Part shown: piece after piece, positions 52,361-62,739 of the stretch
How the letters are laid out: each line of letters opens with the position of its first letter
How positions within the stretch are numbered: position 1 is the first letter of the stretch
Assembly: GCF_002483235.1 (NCBI RefSeq)
Contig: NZ_DLHN01000006.1
Coordinates: forward strand, 104,619-168,618
Source of the DNA: Pedobacter glucosidilyticus
GTDB lineage: Bacteria; Bacteroidota; Bacteroidia; Sphingobacteriales; Sphingobacteriaceae
DNA length: 64,000 bases
Direction: 5' to 3'
Translations under genes and position numbers: made by a program
Notes under the pieces: generated by a model
What the model saw: the letters and a program-made list of their open reading frames with translations, nothing else
Told to the model about the DNA's origin: nothing
Databases searched by the model: none

Positions 52361-52723
52361 TTAAGAAAGCTTTTCCAGAAAACTATGAAATGGAAATAAT
52401 AACTGAGATATATAATGATGTTGTGATATTGAGGGTAATAAACTTTTATGAAGGATATAAGTATAATTATTTTCAAAATTTAATTTAAAACCAGACCTAT
52501 TAAAATTGGCTGTTAGCCTGGTGTTTTTTCTTAAAATAAATTGGTTTTCCTGATTAATATCTGATGTGAGTAATTTATTAGCTTTTACATACTTCTTAAA
52601 ATAACTTTTTGCTGAAAAGCCATCGTTTTTAAGCAATAAAGATTGTTTTTGCTTATTTATTGCTAAGCTATGGCAGCTAAAGGATATTAAAATTATAGTA
52701 ATTAAAGTAAATAAAAACCTCAT
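52361..52723 (-). CDS. Hypothetical exported protein
   Basis: A 120-residue protein with a signal peptide (1-21, ending HSLA) and no recognised domain. The mature part is basic and polar with Asn-rich stretches (LTANFNRSGFKLNFENNY). It lies between the ligD gene and the antiporter, 25 nt from ligD on the same strand, so it could be the last gene of the Ku-LigD unit; no terminator was seen between. A hypothetical of lower certainty. Confidence 0.5.
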   Translation of the reverse strand: MRFLFTLITIILISFSCHSLAINKQKQSLLLKNDGFSAKSYFKKYVKANKLLTSDINQENQFILRKNTRLTANFNRSGFKLNFENNYTYILHKSLLPSISQHHYISQLLFPFHSFLEKLS

Positions 52724-52748
52724 ATCGCAAAATATAATAAAAAAACAA

Positions 52749-55202
52749 CTATTTAAGGGTTTTGAGTGTCTTTAAAATGTCTATTTTTTGATTTTTCATA
52801 TCTCGCCAAGGGTCTTCTCTGTATTTTAAAAGTGTTAAAACGTTTTTAAGATGGAAATCCTTCATATCTAAGTTTTCATTTACTTCATCCCAACTTAATG
52901 GAAAAGAAACTGTTGCGTTTGGTTTAGGCCTTACAGAATATGGTGCTGCTATGGTTTGTCCTCTTCTATTTTGCAGGTAATCCAGGTAAATAAGATTTTT
53001 TCTTTTGTAAGGACTCCTTTCTAAACTGGTAATTTCTGATGTTTTTTCATGTACTTTTTGTGCTATAAATTCAGCAAAATTTTTAACGATTTTAAAATCA
53101 TATTTGGCTGCCAAATAAACAAAAATATGTAAGCCGCTAGAGCCAGATGTTTTGATATAACTGTTAACTTTTAAGCTGTCTAACACTTCTTTAACTGCTA
53201 AAGCTACCTGTACAACTTCTTTGAAATCATTTTTATCAGGGTCAAGATCTATAACTAAATACTCTGGATTTTCTGGTTTCTTGTAAGTGCTTAACCATGG
53301 ATTTATCTCTATACAACCTAAATTAACCATATATAATAAAGATGCTTTATCATTACAAATAAGATAATCTATCTCTTTATTATTACTTTCTGAGTGCATT
53401 TGAGCCGATTTAGCCCATTTTGGAATTTGTGCTGTATCCACATCTTTTTGATAAAAACCAGGTTTAGTTATCCCATTTGGATGCCTGTTTAAAGAAAGTG
53501 GTTTATCTTTCAAATAAGGTAAAATATAATCGGCAATACGCTCATAATAATTTAATAATTCTCCTTTGGTAATTTTTTCTTTTGGCCAATAATACTTGTC
53601 CAAATTGGTCAATTTTACTTTTTTAGTTCCAAAAGTTTTAGTTTCTTCAGTTCTAGTAATCTTTTCTTCTTTTACTTCCTCCATATCTTTATCTAATCTT
53701 AAGCCTTTAAAAACCGGATGTCTTAGATGATGATCCATTGTCCATTCCGTATAAGTTACTTCACAAATCATCTTAGGTTTTACCCAAGTTACCTTACTTT
53801 CCATATTCACTTTATCATAAAAGGGTTTATCTACAGTTATGATATCCTCCATTTGCTGATAAAGGCTTTTCAAAGTTTCATCATTAAAACCTGTACCACA
53901 ATTACCTATATATTTAAGCTCTTGGTTATTATCGTATAGTCCTAAAACTAAAGCTCCAAAATACTTTCTACTTCCAGCAGGTTGTGTAAAGCCACAAATG
54001 ATAGCCTCTTGGCTATTACTCAATTTAATTTTCAGCCAAGAGTCTGTTCTTTTACCAGGATAATATTCATCATCAATTCTTTTGGCAATAACTCCCTCCC
54101 ATTTTTTCTTTTTGGCATCTTCAAAAAGTTTTTCGCCATCAGCTAAAACATATTCATTAAATACTATATTTTGAGGCTTATATTTATCCATCAAAGCTTT
54201 TAAAAGCTCTTTTCTTTTTAAGAGAGGAATATCTAAAAGGTCATTTCCATTGAGTTTTAAAATATCAAACACATAAAATTTAAGTGTAAGTCCTTTAGCA
54301 TTTGTATCAAAATGTTGTAGCCATTGAAACTGATGAACCCCAGCTTTATTCTCAGCAACAATTTCACCATCTAAAATCGCATCAACCTTAATTTCTTTCA
54401 GATGATTACTGATTTGTTGATAATTTGAAGTATAATCAATACCATTTCTTGAAGTTAAAGAGGTATTATCGCCAGTTGTTGCTATCATCCTGTAACCATC
54501 TATTTTTCTTTCAAATAGCCAATTTTTATCATTAAAAATATGATTTGATGATTTGGCTAACATGGGCGAATAGGTACGCTCTTCTGTTAGCTGTTGAGTT
54601 TGCTTAGGCTGATGTTTATTTTCAGGCTTCTTTTTTTTAAAATCTTTGCCAGCTTTTATTATTTGTTTAGGGATAAGATTTTCGATATTAAAATTCTTGT
54701 CTACAGAAAATTCATCCTGATGTTTGATAAGTAACCAAGCATTTTGTTCTGAGTTTTTAAGCTTAACCAAAGCAAATTCTCCTTTAAGTACTTTACCATT
54801 CAATTTAAACTTTAAACTTCCTGCTGATAAGCCTTTTTTTAGCTCTTTTTCATCATCTTTTCTAGATTTTGATAAGGATTGATAAGTACCTTTATCAAAA
54901 ATATAAACCGTACCTGCACCGTAATTACCTTTAGGAATTTCGCCTTCAAAATTTTTATAATCATAAGGATGGTCTTCTACCATCATAGCCAAGCGCTTAT
55001 CTTTAGGGTTTAGTGATGGCCCTTTAGGAACTGCCCAACTTTTTAAAACACCATCTATTTCTAACCTAAAATCATAATGTAAATGTGAAGCATGATGCCT
55101 TTGTAGCACAAAACTTAATGTTTTTCCAGTTGCTTTTTTTTGTGATTTTGGTTCTGTAGTTTGCTTAAAATCTCTTATTTCATCATATTTTTTTAAAGAC
55201 AT
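52749..55202 (-). CDS. ligD: DNA ligase D (NHEJ multi-domain ligase)
   Basis: An 817-residue ATP-dependent end-joining enzyme with domain order phosphoesterase, ligase, polymerase. The PE domain (1-190) has His36, His42 and Asp44 in RHHASHLHYDFRLE. The ligase domain (210-500) has the adenylated Lys233 in RKIDGYR. The POL domain (535-817) is the primase-like ribonucleotide inserter with LSLNRHPNG and DLDPD. It repairs double-strand breaks together with Ku, encoded one base upstream (1-nt gap to its stop). The order differs from the POL-PE-LIG of mycobacteria but is common elsewhere. Confidence 0.94.
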   Translation of the reverse strand: MSLKKYDEIRDFKQTTEPKSQKKATGKTLSFVLQRHHASHLHYDFRLEIDGVLKSWAVPKGPSLNPKDKRLAMMVEDHPYDYKNFEGEIPKGNYGAGTVYIFDKGTYQSLSKSRKDDEKELKKGLSAGSLKFKLNGKVLKGEFALVKLKNSEQNAWLLIKHQDEFSVDKNFNIENLIPKQIIKAGKDFKKKKPENKHQPKQTQQLTEERTYSPMLAKSSNHIFNDKNWLFERKIDGYRMIATTGDNTSLTSRNGIDYTSNYQQISNHLKEIKVDAILDGEIVAENKAGVHQFQWLQHFDTNAKGLTLKFYVFDILKLNGNDLLDIPLLKRKELLKALMDKYKPQNIVFNEYVLADGEKLFEDAKKKKWEGVIAKRIDDEYYPGKRTDSWLKIKLSNSQEAIICGFTQPAGSRKYFGALVLGLYDNNQELKYIGNCGTGFNDETLKSLYQQMEDIITVDKPFYDKVNMESKVTWVKPKMICEVTYTEWTMDHHLRHPVFKGLRLDKDMEEVKEEKITRTEETKTFGTKKVKLTNLDKYYWPKEKITKGELLNYYERIADYILPYLKDKPLSLNRHPNGITKPGFYQKDVDTAQIPKWAKSAQMHSESNNKEIDYLICNDKASLLYMVNLGCIEINPWLSTYKKPENPEYLVIDLDPDKNDFKEVVQVALAVKEVLDSLKVNSYIKTSGSSGLHIFVYLAAKYDFKIVKNFAEFIAQKVHEKTSEITSLERSPYKRKNLIYLDYLQNRRGQTIAAPYSVRPKPNATVSFPLSWDEVNENLDMKDFHLKNVLTLLKYREDPWRDMKNQKIDILKTLKTLK

Positions 55203-55203
55203 T

Positions 55204-55986
55204 TTATGCTCCTTTCTTATTTAGGCTTTCTAATAACTGTTCATACAAATCATCACTTTTAGCTTTTTTAGGTTTTAATTTTTTTATGGTTGGTCGTTTT
55301 CCTTTGGCTTTAGCTTTGATGATTTTTAAAAGTTCTGCAGTGTAGGTATCCTTATATTTATCGATGTTAAAGTCGGCAGTATATTGTTTGATTAAGGCTA
55401 AAGCTACATCCAGTTCTTTTTTAGGAATATTCACATCATCTGGAGTATTAATATCTGATGTGTCTTTGATTTCCTGAGCAAAGCGTATTCTTGAAATTAC
55501 AATAACATTGTCTTGCGGATGTATGATGCATAAATTTTCTTTCTGCCTTAATACAAACTGCCCTAGTCCGGCCATTTTTGTCTTTTTTAAAGCATTTAAA
55601 AGTAAAGCATAAGCTTTTTGTCCTTGTTTACTAGCTTCTGCATAGTAAGAAGTTTCAAACAGCATTGGGTTAATTTCTAATGCTTTTACAAATGTTTGAA
55701 TATCAATGGTTTTTGTTTTCTCTGGACTTGCATCTTCAAAATCTTGATCTTCTAAAATGACATAATCATCTTTCAAGAGAAATCCTTTAACTATCTTTTC
55801 ATAAGGGACTTCTTTCTTTGTTTTCTCATTAACCCGTAAAAACCGGATACGAGCGTGGTCTCGACTATCCAACATATCTAAATCTAAAGTGCTATTATCT
55901 ATAGCCGAGTAGAGCTTGATAGGAATATTTACTAAACCAAAGGCAATGGTGCCATTCCAGATAGATCTCATAGTAATTGTTTTCAT
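55204..55986 (-). CDS. ku: Ku DNA end-binding protein
   Basis: A 260-residue bacterial Ku homodimer subunit that encircles DNA ends and recruits LigD. The N-terminus MRSIWNGTIAFGLVNIPIKLYSA (in pieces) and the RIRFLRVNEKTKKEVPYEKIVKG bridge region are typical; the tail is lysine-rich, as in minimal Kus that contact LigD. The ATG at 55971 (MRSIW) is an alternative start. First gene of the Ku-LigD unit. Confidence 0.95.
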   Translation of the reverse strand: MKTITMRSIWNGTIAFGLVNIPIKLYSAIDNSTLDLDMLDSRDHARIRFLRVNEKTKKEVPYEKIVKGFLLKDDYVILEDQDFEDASPEKTKTIDIQTFVKALEINPMLFETSYYAEASKQGQKAYALLLNALKKTKMAGLGQFVLRQKENLCIIHPQDNVIVISRIRFAQEIKDTSDINTPDDVNIPKKELDVALALIKQYTADFNIDKYKDTYTAELLKIIKAKAKGKRPTIKKLKPKKAKSDDLYEQLLESLNKKGA

Positions 55987-56026
55987 TTTAAAAACAATTA
56001 CTATTCCAAAGAAGAAATCATAAAAA

Positions 56027-56052
56027 AAGCCCTCTGCTTTTGCAGAAGGCTT
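56027..56052 (-). terminator. Terminator of ppc
   Basis: AAGCCTTCTGC on the minus strand pairs with GCAGAGGGCTT (one mismatch, AAAA loop), followed by TTTTTTT. Confidence 0.75.
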
Positions 56053-56072
56053 CTATTATTATTTTTTAAGTA

Positions 56073-58661
56073 TTAAGCAGAATTTCTAGCTGCATTAACA
56101 ATACCATAAAGAGTTCTCAGAATCAGCTTGTTATAAATTTGCTTTCTTTCATCAGATACATCATCAGATAAGGATTTGATAATCGCATATCTTTGAATAA
56201 TCACCAAAGGCAATACAATTTTCTCTCTCAAAGAAATAGAACGTTTATCTGTTGGATAATTCTCCATCAATGTTTCTGTATTAGACAGCTCTAATAGCAA
56301 ATTTTGAGTAAGGTCAAACTCGGTCTTCATGCCTTTCCAGAACTCACCAAATGTTGTATCTTCTGATAAATACTCGGTTAATCTAAAATCGGCTTTACTC
56401 ATAGACATCATACAATTGTCTACAACTGTTTTAAAGAAACCAGCGTTTTTGTATAAGCTTTTTACTTGTTCCCATTGTCCAGACTCTTTTAAAGTTTTTA
56501 AAGCTGTACCCACACCATAAAAACCCGGTATGTTTAATTTAGCTTGGCTCCATGAGGTAACAAAGCTAATCGCTCTTAAATCTTCTAATTTCAATTCTGC
56601 ATCAGAGTTTCTTTTTACTGGTCTACTACTGATGTTAATTTGAGAAAGCATTTTTAATGGAGTTTGTACCTCCATAAATTTAAGGAATAAAGGATGTTTC
56701 CTTAAATCCATAAATGCGTGATAACTTATATCTGCCATTTGAGAGAAAAGTAATTTCTCATCATCATTCATGGTATTGCTGCTTTGTTTTTCTAGTGCAG
56801 AGTTAATACCGGCATGAATCAATTGCTCCATGTTATTGGTAGAGCTTTCGTAAGTTCCATAATGCGAACTAATAGTTTGCCCTTGTACTGTCATTTGGAT
56901 TTGCTTATTCGCAATATCTTTACCAAAGGAAGCATAGAATTTATGTGTTTTACCTCCACCTCTTGCCGGAGGTCCTCCTCTACCATCAAAAAAGGCTAAA
57001 TCAATATCATACTTTCTAGAAACAGCTGTTAAGCTAGATTTTGCATAGAAAATAGAATAGTTTGCCATTAGATAGCCCCCATCTTTGGTACTATCAGAGA
57101 AACCAAGCATAATAACCTGACGTTTTTTTCTGATTTCTAGATGTTTACTGTAAACAGGATGAGCATATAAAATTTCCATCACGTTATCGGCAAACTTTAA
57201 ATCGTCTATAGTTTCAAAAAGTGGTACAAAGTCTACATCCAATTCTTCTGCTTTCCAGCCACTCCATAAAAATAGTTGTTTAAGTTGTAGAATATCAGAC
57301 GCTTTTTGGCAATTACTAATGATAAACCTATGGCAAGCTCTCTTTCCGTTATCTGCTTGCATTTGCTTAATTAAACGGATAACATCTAAAGAATCTTTAC
57401 TTAACTCACCAAAAGAGCTATAATTAGTAAAGTCTGCCTCGTTTAAAGGTATAGCAGCTATTTTTTCCTCTTCGCTTAAATCAAAATAATTTTCTGGCAA
57501 AAGCCCTTTCAACTCTTCTGATTCGATACATTCTTTAAATAAAGTTCTTAAAATTCGGCTATCTTGTCTAATATCTAGAGAGGCAAAATGACAACCAAAA
57601 AGCTTTACTTTCCAAATCATATCATCTACAAGCTCAATAAATAAACTATCGTGATGATTGATTAAAACCTCTTTAACCTTTCTTAAATTACTTAAAAGGG
57701 TTTCTTTAATATTTGAACAAGACGTATTTTGTTGGTAAGCGTTATTATAAATAAGTTCTTCTAACTCTAGCAAATATTGCTCGGTACCGTTAAAAGTTAT
57801 TCTGCGTTTAAGTTTTTTAAAATCTCTATAATAACATCTGAAAAGTGCTTGTCTTAAGAAAACAGAAACCTGTTTAGTTGTTTCGGCGGTAACAAAAGGA
57901 TTCCCATCTCTATCGCCTCCAGGCCAAAAACCTAATTCTATTAAACTATGGTTTCCTAAATTAAGTTTAAAAACTTCCTCTAGGTTATTATGTACATCTG
58001 ATGCTGTTTGGTAAAGAATATTTTCTAAATACCAGTTTAAACTAACGGCTTCATCAACCGGAGTTGGTTTTTTCTTTTTAAAGAAAGGCGTTTTACCCAG
58101 TTGCTGTAAAAGAAGGTTGATAGCATTTACATCATTGTTTTTGATAGCCTCGGTTAAGTCTGTCATAATACTTAATACCGGACCTGGATAAAACTGAGTT
58201 GGATGTGCTGTTAAAACTAATCTTAATTTAAACTCTCTTAAACAATCTTGAATACGTTTATACAATTCTTCATCTTCTAAAGCACTACTCATTAAGCTGC
58301 TTAAAGAGCTTAAATCTTCATTAGACCTTGTTTTTACAAATGCTGCATCTTCTACAGCATCAAAAAGTACAACTTGCCTTTCTATGTATTGTATAAATCT
58401 AAAAAGTAAGTCTGTAATCTCATGCTGGTCTGTTATCCCTTTTTGCTTGGCAAAGAAAGATTCAATAATATCATCTGGTCTTTGCTTTTCTTCTACCCCA
58501 CTCTCGCAATGTGCAAAGAAATAAGGAAGCGCTAAACCCGTATTTTTTACACGATAAAATGGTAAAGTAAGAAAAAGACTATTATACAGTTCGAATTTTG
58601 TAGTGATTTCGTTTTTAAATACAGTCTCTTTTGAATTTAGTTGAGGTCTTTGTGTAAACAT
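56073..58661 (-). CDS. ppc: Phosphoenolpyruvate carboxylase
   Basis: An 862-residue enzyme that fixes bicarbonate on phosphoenolpyruvate to give oxaloacetate. Visible: the catalytic histidine in LTAHPTQ, GFWPGGDRDGNPFVT, the glycine loop FFDGRGGPPARGGG and GYSDSTKDGG-like FSDSTKDGGY. The C-terminus reads ARNSA rather than the usual RNTG, but the substrate residues are intact. Single gene with its own terminator; the TPR-gyrA terminator lies just upstream. Confidence 0.95.
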   Translation of the reverse strand: MFTQRPQLNSKETVFKNEITTKFELYNSLFLTLPFYRVKNTGLALPYFFAHCESGVEEKQRPDDIIESFFAKQKGITDQHEITDLLFRFIQYIERQVVLFDAVEDAAFVKTRSNEDLSSLSSLMSSALEDEELYKRIQDCLREFKLRLVLTAHPTQFYPGPVLSIMTDLTEAIKNNDVNAINLLLQQLGKTPFFKKKKPTPVDEAVSLNWYLENILYQTASDVHNNLEEVFKLNLGNHSLIELGFWPGGDRDGNPFVTAETTKQVSVFLRQALFRCYYRDFKKLKRRITFNGTEQYLLELEELIYNNAYQQNTSCSNIKETLLSNLRKVKEVLINHHDSLFIELVDDMIWKVKLFGCHFASLDIRQDSRILRTLFKECIESEELKGLLPENYFDLSEEEKIAAIPLNEADFTNYSSFGELSKDSLDVIRLIKQMQADNGKRACHRFIISNCQKASDILQLKQLFLWSGWKAEELDVDFVPLFETIDDLKFADNVMEILYAHPVYSKHLEIRKKRQVIMLGFSDSTKDGGYLMANYSIFYAKSSLTAVSRKYDIDLAFFDGRGGPPARGGGKTHKFYASFGKDIANKQIQMTVQGQTISSHYGTYESSTNNMEQLIHAGINSALEKQSSNTMNDDEKLLFSQMADISYHAFMDLRKHPLFLKFMEVQTPLKMLSQINISSRPVKRNSDAELKLEDLRAISFVTSWSQAKLNIPGFYGVGTALKTLKESGQWEQVKSLYKNAGFFKTVVDNCMMSMSKADFRLTEYLSEDTTFGEFWKGMKTEFDLTQNLLLELSNTETLMENYPTDKRSISLREKIVLPLVIIQRYAIIKSLSDDVSDERKQIYNKLILRTLYGIVNAARNSA

Positions 58662-58762
58662 AATTGGGCGAAAATTACGTTAATCTAAAAATCAATCCAA
58701 ATTAAATTGTAATTAAAAGCCAAATTGATGATAATTTTCTAGAAAATAACCTTATAAAAACA

Positions 58763-58787
58763 AATAGCTTGCAAATTGCAAGCTATT
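58763..58787 (-). terminator. Terminator of the gyrA-TPR unit
   Basis: A perfect inverted repeat (AATAGCTTGCAA / TTGCAAGCTATT around one base), followed on the minus strand by TTTGTTTTT. It lies 30 nt after the TPR stop. Confidence 0.8.
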
Positions 58788-58816
58788 GTTATAATTTTTG
58801 AAAGAAACGATGTTAA

Positions 58817-59995
58817 TTACATTTGGTCTAATTGCTTTTTCAATTCAGCAGCTTTGTCTAACTTATTCAGTTTAACATAAACTTCTCTTAAAGCTTTAGC
58901 TACGTTTCTGTCTTTAGGATTTAACTCTCTGGCTTTTTCTAATAAAGGTAATGCTTTAGTTAATTGAGCATTAAACTGTCCTTTTAACGCATTATATTTT
59001 GCTTCGTTATTTTTGGTATTAGGTAAAGCATTAGCTTGGTTAATAAAAGCATTCCCTCTATCAATATAAATAACGGCAAGGTTATATACTGCATCAGCAT
59101 AAGAAGGGTCTATTTCTAAAGCTTTGTTATAAGCTTCCTCTGCTTTATCAAATTGTTTATTAGAGGCATAAGCTACACCCGCAACAAAATGTAAGGTTTT
59201 ATTTTTAGGTTCTTGAGCAATAGCACTCTCAATTTTTGAAATTTGTTTACTTGCTTGACCTCTTGCTAAATACACATTTAACTCATCATAAATTAAGTTT
59301 AAATTATTTGGATGAAGTGCTCTACCAGCTTCTATAACCTTTAAAGCATTAGCAGTATCGGCTTTAGCCATATACAACCTACCTAATTCTTGATATAAAG
59401 CAGGATTCTTGGTATTTAACTCCAAAGTTTTGTTGTAATACTTGATAGCTTCATCTGTCATTTGGGCACTATTAGCCGCAATAGCTGTGTACATGCTATA
59501 CAAAGAATCTGTAGGCATTACATCTGAAATATACTTAAAAGAAGTATAAGCTGTTTTGTAGTCTTTTTTATTAAATGCAGAAACGCCTCTGTTTTGCATC
59601 ACAATAGAAAGATTTCTTTCAGAATTATCAATATTGTTTTTCTCTTTTCCTTCTTTATCTAATTCTTTAGCTTTTGCGATAGCTTCCTGGGCTGTTTTAA
59701 ATGCCGCATCAGCATTACTCATATTGACAGTGTCAGTTACTGCTATGGCAGAATAAATTAAAGCTTTGTATGACCAAGCTTCTGGAGAATTTAAAGTTTT
59801 TTCGTGTACTGTAGCCTTATCAATAGATGCTTTGGCAGTATTTAAGGTTTCTAATTGCTTTTTTACAGAAGCTTTTGTTTGCATACCTACTTCAAAAATG
59901 GCATAAGTATTTTTGGCGGCACTAATTTCAGCTTTTTGAGCCATAGCAACTGTACAAAAACTTAATGCTATAAGGCTCGATAATAGTTTTTTCAT
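58817..59995 (-). CDS. Tetratricopeptide repeat protein, periplasmic
   Basis: A 392-residue exported protein: signal peptide 1-19 (ending AMA), then about seven to nine TPR units, the clearest being NPALYQELGRLYMAKADTANAL and the following KTLHFVAGVAYASNKQFDKAEEAYNKALEIDPSYADAVYNLAVIYIDRG in pieces. TPRs scaffold protein complexes. It lies 41 nt behind gyrA in the same direction with no terminator between, an association common in Bacteroidota; no functional link to gyrase is known. Confidence 0.87.
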   Translation of the reverse strand: MKKLLSSLIALSFCTVAMAQKAEISAAKNTYAIFEVGMQTKASVKKQLETLNTAKASIDKATVHEKTLNSPEAWSYKALIYSAIAVTDTVNMSNADAAFKTAQEAIAKAKELDKEGKEKNNIDNSERNLSIVMQNRGVSAFNKKDYKTAYTSFKYISDVMPTDSLYSMYTAIAANSAQMTDEAIKYYNKTLELNTKNPALYQELGRLYMAKADTANALKVIEAGRALHPNNLNLIYDELNVYLARGQASKQISKIESAIAQEPKNKTLHFVAGVAYASNKQFDKAEEAYNKALEIDPSYADAVYNLAVIYIDRGNAFINQANALPNTKNNEAKYNALKGQFNAQLTKALPLLEKARELNPKDRNVAKALREVYVKLNKLDKAAELKKQLDQM

Positions 59996-60036
59996 TTTAC
60001 GATTAATTGTATGTGTTAAACGATTAATTATTTTAT

Positions 60037-62634
60037 TTATTCTGTTGTTTCTTCTCCTTCGTCTTCAATTGCATCGTCATCATCCTCGTCTATATCCTCA
60101 TCAGAAAGGTCAGCTTCAATAACCTCAATATCGGTTACAATTGCATCAGTATTCTCTTCTGCTGTTTCATCATGTTCTACTTTAGCAACAGACGCAATTT
60201 CATCATTAGCTTTCAGATTGATCAGTCTTACCCCTTGTGTAGCTCTTCCCATAACTCTTAAATGACTCATCGCAATTCTGATAACGATACCCGATTTATT
60301 GATAATCATTAAATCATCTTTATCGGTAACATCTTTTATAGCTACAAGTTCACCAGTTTTATCGGTTACTTTAATGGTTTTAACCCCTTTACCACCACGG
60401 TTGGTTACTCTGTAATCTTCTAAATCTGTACGTTTACCGTATCCTTTTTCAGAAACTACTAAAATGGTTGCTTCTGGTGAATCAATACTAATCATACCTA
60501 CTACCTCATCTTTATCATGAGCTAGTCTTAAACCTCTTACACCAGTAGCAGTTCTGCCCATTGGTCTTACCGTAGATTCATTAAATCTGATTGCTCTACC
60601 AGAACGTAAAGCCATAATAATTTCTGAATTACCAGTAGTTAAGTTGGCTTCTAATAGTTCATCACCATCATTGATATTGATAGCATTTATACCATTGGTT
60701 CTTGGGCGACTGTAAGCTTGAAGTGTAGTTTTCTTAATAGTGCCCTTTTTGGTACACATAATAATGAAATTGTTTTCAAGATAATCTTGATCTTTAAGAT
60801 TAACAACCTTAATATATGCTCTTATCTTTTCTTCTTTCTCAATATTGATGATGTTTTGGAGCGCTCTTCCTTTGCTTATTCTTGTCCCTTCTGGGATTTC
60901 AAATACCCTTAACCAGTAACATTTACCTTTGTCTGTAAAGAATAATAGATAATTATGGTTAGATGCGATGAAAATATGCTCAATAAAATCTTCATCTCTT
61001 GAAGTAGAACCTATAGAACCTTTACCACCTCTACCCTGTGTTCTATATTCGGTTAAAGGAGTTCTTTTAATGTAACCTTCTCTTGAGATGGTAATTACAA
61101 CATCCTCATCCTCAATGAAATCTTCTGTTAAAAGTTCGGCTGCAGAGTGTACAACTTCTGTTCTTCTTTCGTCGCCGTATTTTTCTTTTAGCTCGGTTAA
61201 TTCATCCTTAATAATTTGCATTCTTAAGCCTTCATCAGCTAAAATAGCTTGTAAACGCTCAATTAATTTCATCAACTCGGCATACTCCTCTTTAATCTTA
61301 TCTCTTTCAAGACCTGTTAAACGGCGCAGCGTCATATCTAATATAGCTCTTGCCTGAATGTCTGTTAAACCAAACTGATTGATTAAACCTTCGCGGGCAT
61401 CATCAGGCGTTTGAGAGCTTCTGATTAATTTAATAACCTCATCTAAATGGTCTAAAGCAATTAATAAACCTTCTAAGATATGGGCTCTTTTTTGAGCCTC
61501 ATTAAGCTCAAACTTGGTTCTTCTAATAACTACTTCATGCCTGTGGTCAACAAAATGTCTTATTAAATCTTTAAGATTTAAAAGCATTGGTCGGCCATTA
61601 ACTAAAGCAATATTGTTAACGCTAAATGAGGTTTGTAAAGCGGTATATTTATAAAGATTATTAAGTACGATAGCAGCATTTGAATCGCGTTTAATTTCGT
61701 AAACGATACGCATACCGTCTCTGTCAGACTCATCTCTAATTTCAGAAATACCTTCTATTTTTTTCTCGTTAACAAGATCGGCAGTACGCTCAATCATCAT
61801 TGCCTTATTCACTTGATAAGGAATTTCTGTAACAATGATACGCTCTCTTTCGTTACCAAAAGTTTCAATTTCTGCTCTACCACGCATCATTACCCTACCT
61901 CTACCAGTTTCAAAAGCTTCTCTTACGCCTTCATAACCATAAATAAATCCTCCGGTAGGAAAATCTGGAGCTTTAACATGCTTCATCAACTCACTTATCT
62001 CAATATCTTTATTATCAATTAAAGCGGCTGTAGCATCAACAATTTCACTTAAATTATGTGGAGGCATATTTGTTGCCATACCAACAGCAATACCCGATGA
62101 TCCGTTAACCAAAAGGTTAGGGAATTTTGATGGTAAAACCGTTGGCTCTTCTAAAGAGTCGTCAAAGTTTAAGCGAAAATCAATGGTATCCTTATTGATA
62201 TCTGCCAATAACTCTTCAGCCATTTTTTTGAAACGAGCCTCGGTATAACGCATGGCTGCTGGCGAGTCGCCATCTACCGAACCAAAGTTACCCTGTCCAT
62301 CTACCAAAGGGTAGCGCAAAGACCAAGGCTGTGCCATACGCACCATGGTATCATAAACAGACGCATCACCATGTGGGTGATACTTACCTAATACCTCACC
62401 CACAATACGGGCAGATTTTTTGTAAGGTTTGTTACTTGCCAAACCTAAGTCTAGCATACCAAATAATACCCTTCTATGAACTGGTTTTAAACCGTCTCTT
62501 ACATCAGGTAAAGCTCTGGAAACGATAACAGACATTGAATAATCAATGTATGCGGACTTCATTTCCTCCTCAATATTAATAGGTATAATTTTGTCGTGTT
62601 GGTTTTCGTTTTGATTATCAGTTTCTTCGGCCAT
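60037..62634 (-). CDS. gyrA: DNA gyrase subunit A
   Basis: An 865-residue subunit of the topoisomerase that adds negative supercoils with GyrB. The catalytic tyrosine is Tyr130 in AAMRYTEAR. The quinolone region reads [15 protein letters not shown]: the position equal to E. coli Ser83 is Ala91, and the Asp87 equivalent is Asp95. Six C-terminal beta-pinwheel blades follow with GyrA box QGRGGKG near 550, and an acidic tail of about 60 residues. A ParC assignment is less likely, as the GyrA box and pinwheel are complete. Transcribed with the TPR gene. Confidence 0.95.
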   Translation of the reverse strand: MAEETDNQNENQHDKIIPINIEEEMKSAYIDYSMSVIVSRALPDVRDGLKPVHRRVLFGMLDLGLASNKPYKKSARIVGEVLGKYHPHGDASVYDTMVRMAQPWSLRYPLVDGQGNFGSVDGDSPAAMRYTEARFKKMAEELLADINKDTIDFRLNFDDSLEEPTVLPSKFPNLLVNGSSGIAVGMATNMPPHNLSEIVDATAALIDNKDIEISELMKHVKAPDFPTGGFIYGYEGVREAFETGRGRVMMRGRAEIETFGNERERIIVTEIPYQVNKAMMIERTADLVNEKKIEGISEIRDESDRDGMRIVYEIKRDSNAAIVLNNLYKYTALQTSFSVNNIALVNGRPMLLNLKDLIRHFVDHRHEVVIRRTKFELNEAQKRAHILEGLLIALDHLDEVIKLIRSSQTPDDAREGLINQFGLTDIQARAILDMTLRRLTGLERDKIKEEYAELMKLIERLQAILADEGLRMQIIKDELTELKEKYGDERRTEVVHSAAELLTEDFIEDEDVVITISREGYIKRTPLTEYRTQGRGGKGSIGSTSRDEDFIEHIFIASNHNYLLFFTDKGKCYWLRVFEIPEGTRISKGRALQNIINIEKEEKIRAYIKVVNLKDQDYLENNFIIMCTKKGTIKKTTLQAYSRPRTNGINAININDGDELLEANLTTGNSEIIMALRSGRAIRFNESTVRPMGRTATGVRGLRLAHDKDEVVGMISIDSPEATILVVSEKGYGKRTDLEDYRVTNRGGKGVKTIKVTDKTGELVAIKDVTDKDDLMIINKSGIVIRIAMSHLRVMGRATQGVRLINLKANDEIASVAKVEHDETAEENTDAIVTDIEVIEADLSDEDIDEDDDDAIEDEGEETTE

Positions 62635-62681
62635 ATTTAAAATATTCTATAAAAGAAAGTGCTTATGTAAAAGCATAACTG

Positions 62682-62689
62682 CGAAGTTA
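62682..62689 (-). promoter_or_regulatory. Near-consensus -7 box of gyrA
   Basis: TAACTTCG on the minus strand, 47 nt before the gyrA ATG; same octamer as upstream of fbaA. Confidence 0.3.
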
Positions 62690-62739
62690 ATAAATTAGAT
62701 GTAATTGCTTCTTCCTGTGGAAAAATTCTTGAAGATTAA

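Noticed and set aside
60718..62528. Several open frames of 60-90 codons on the plus strand opposite gyrA
   Set aside because: They lie wholly within gyrA, have no family features and no start context; they are shadows of a strongly coding opposite strand.
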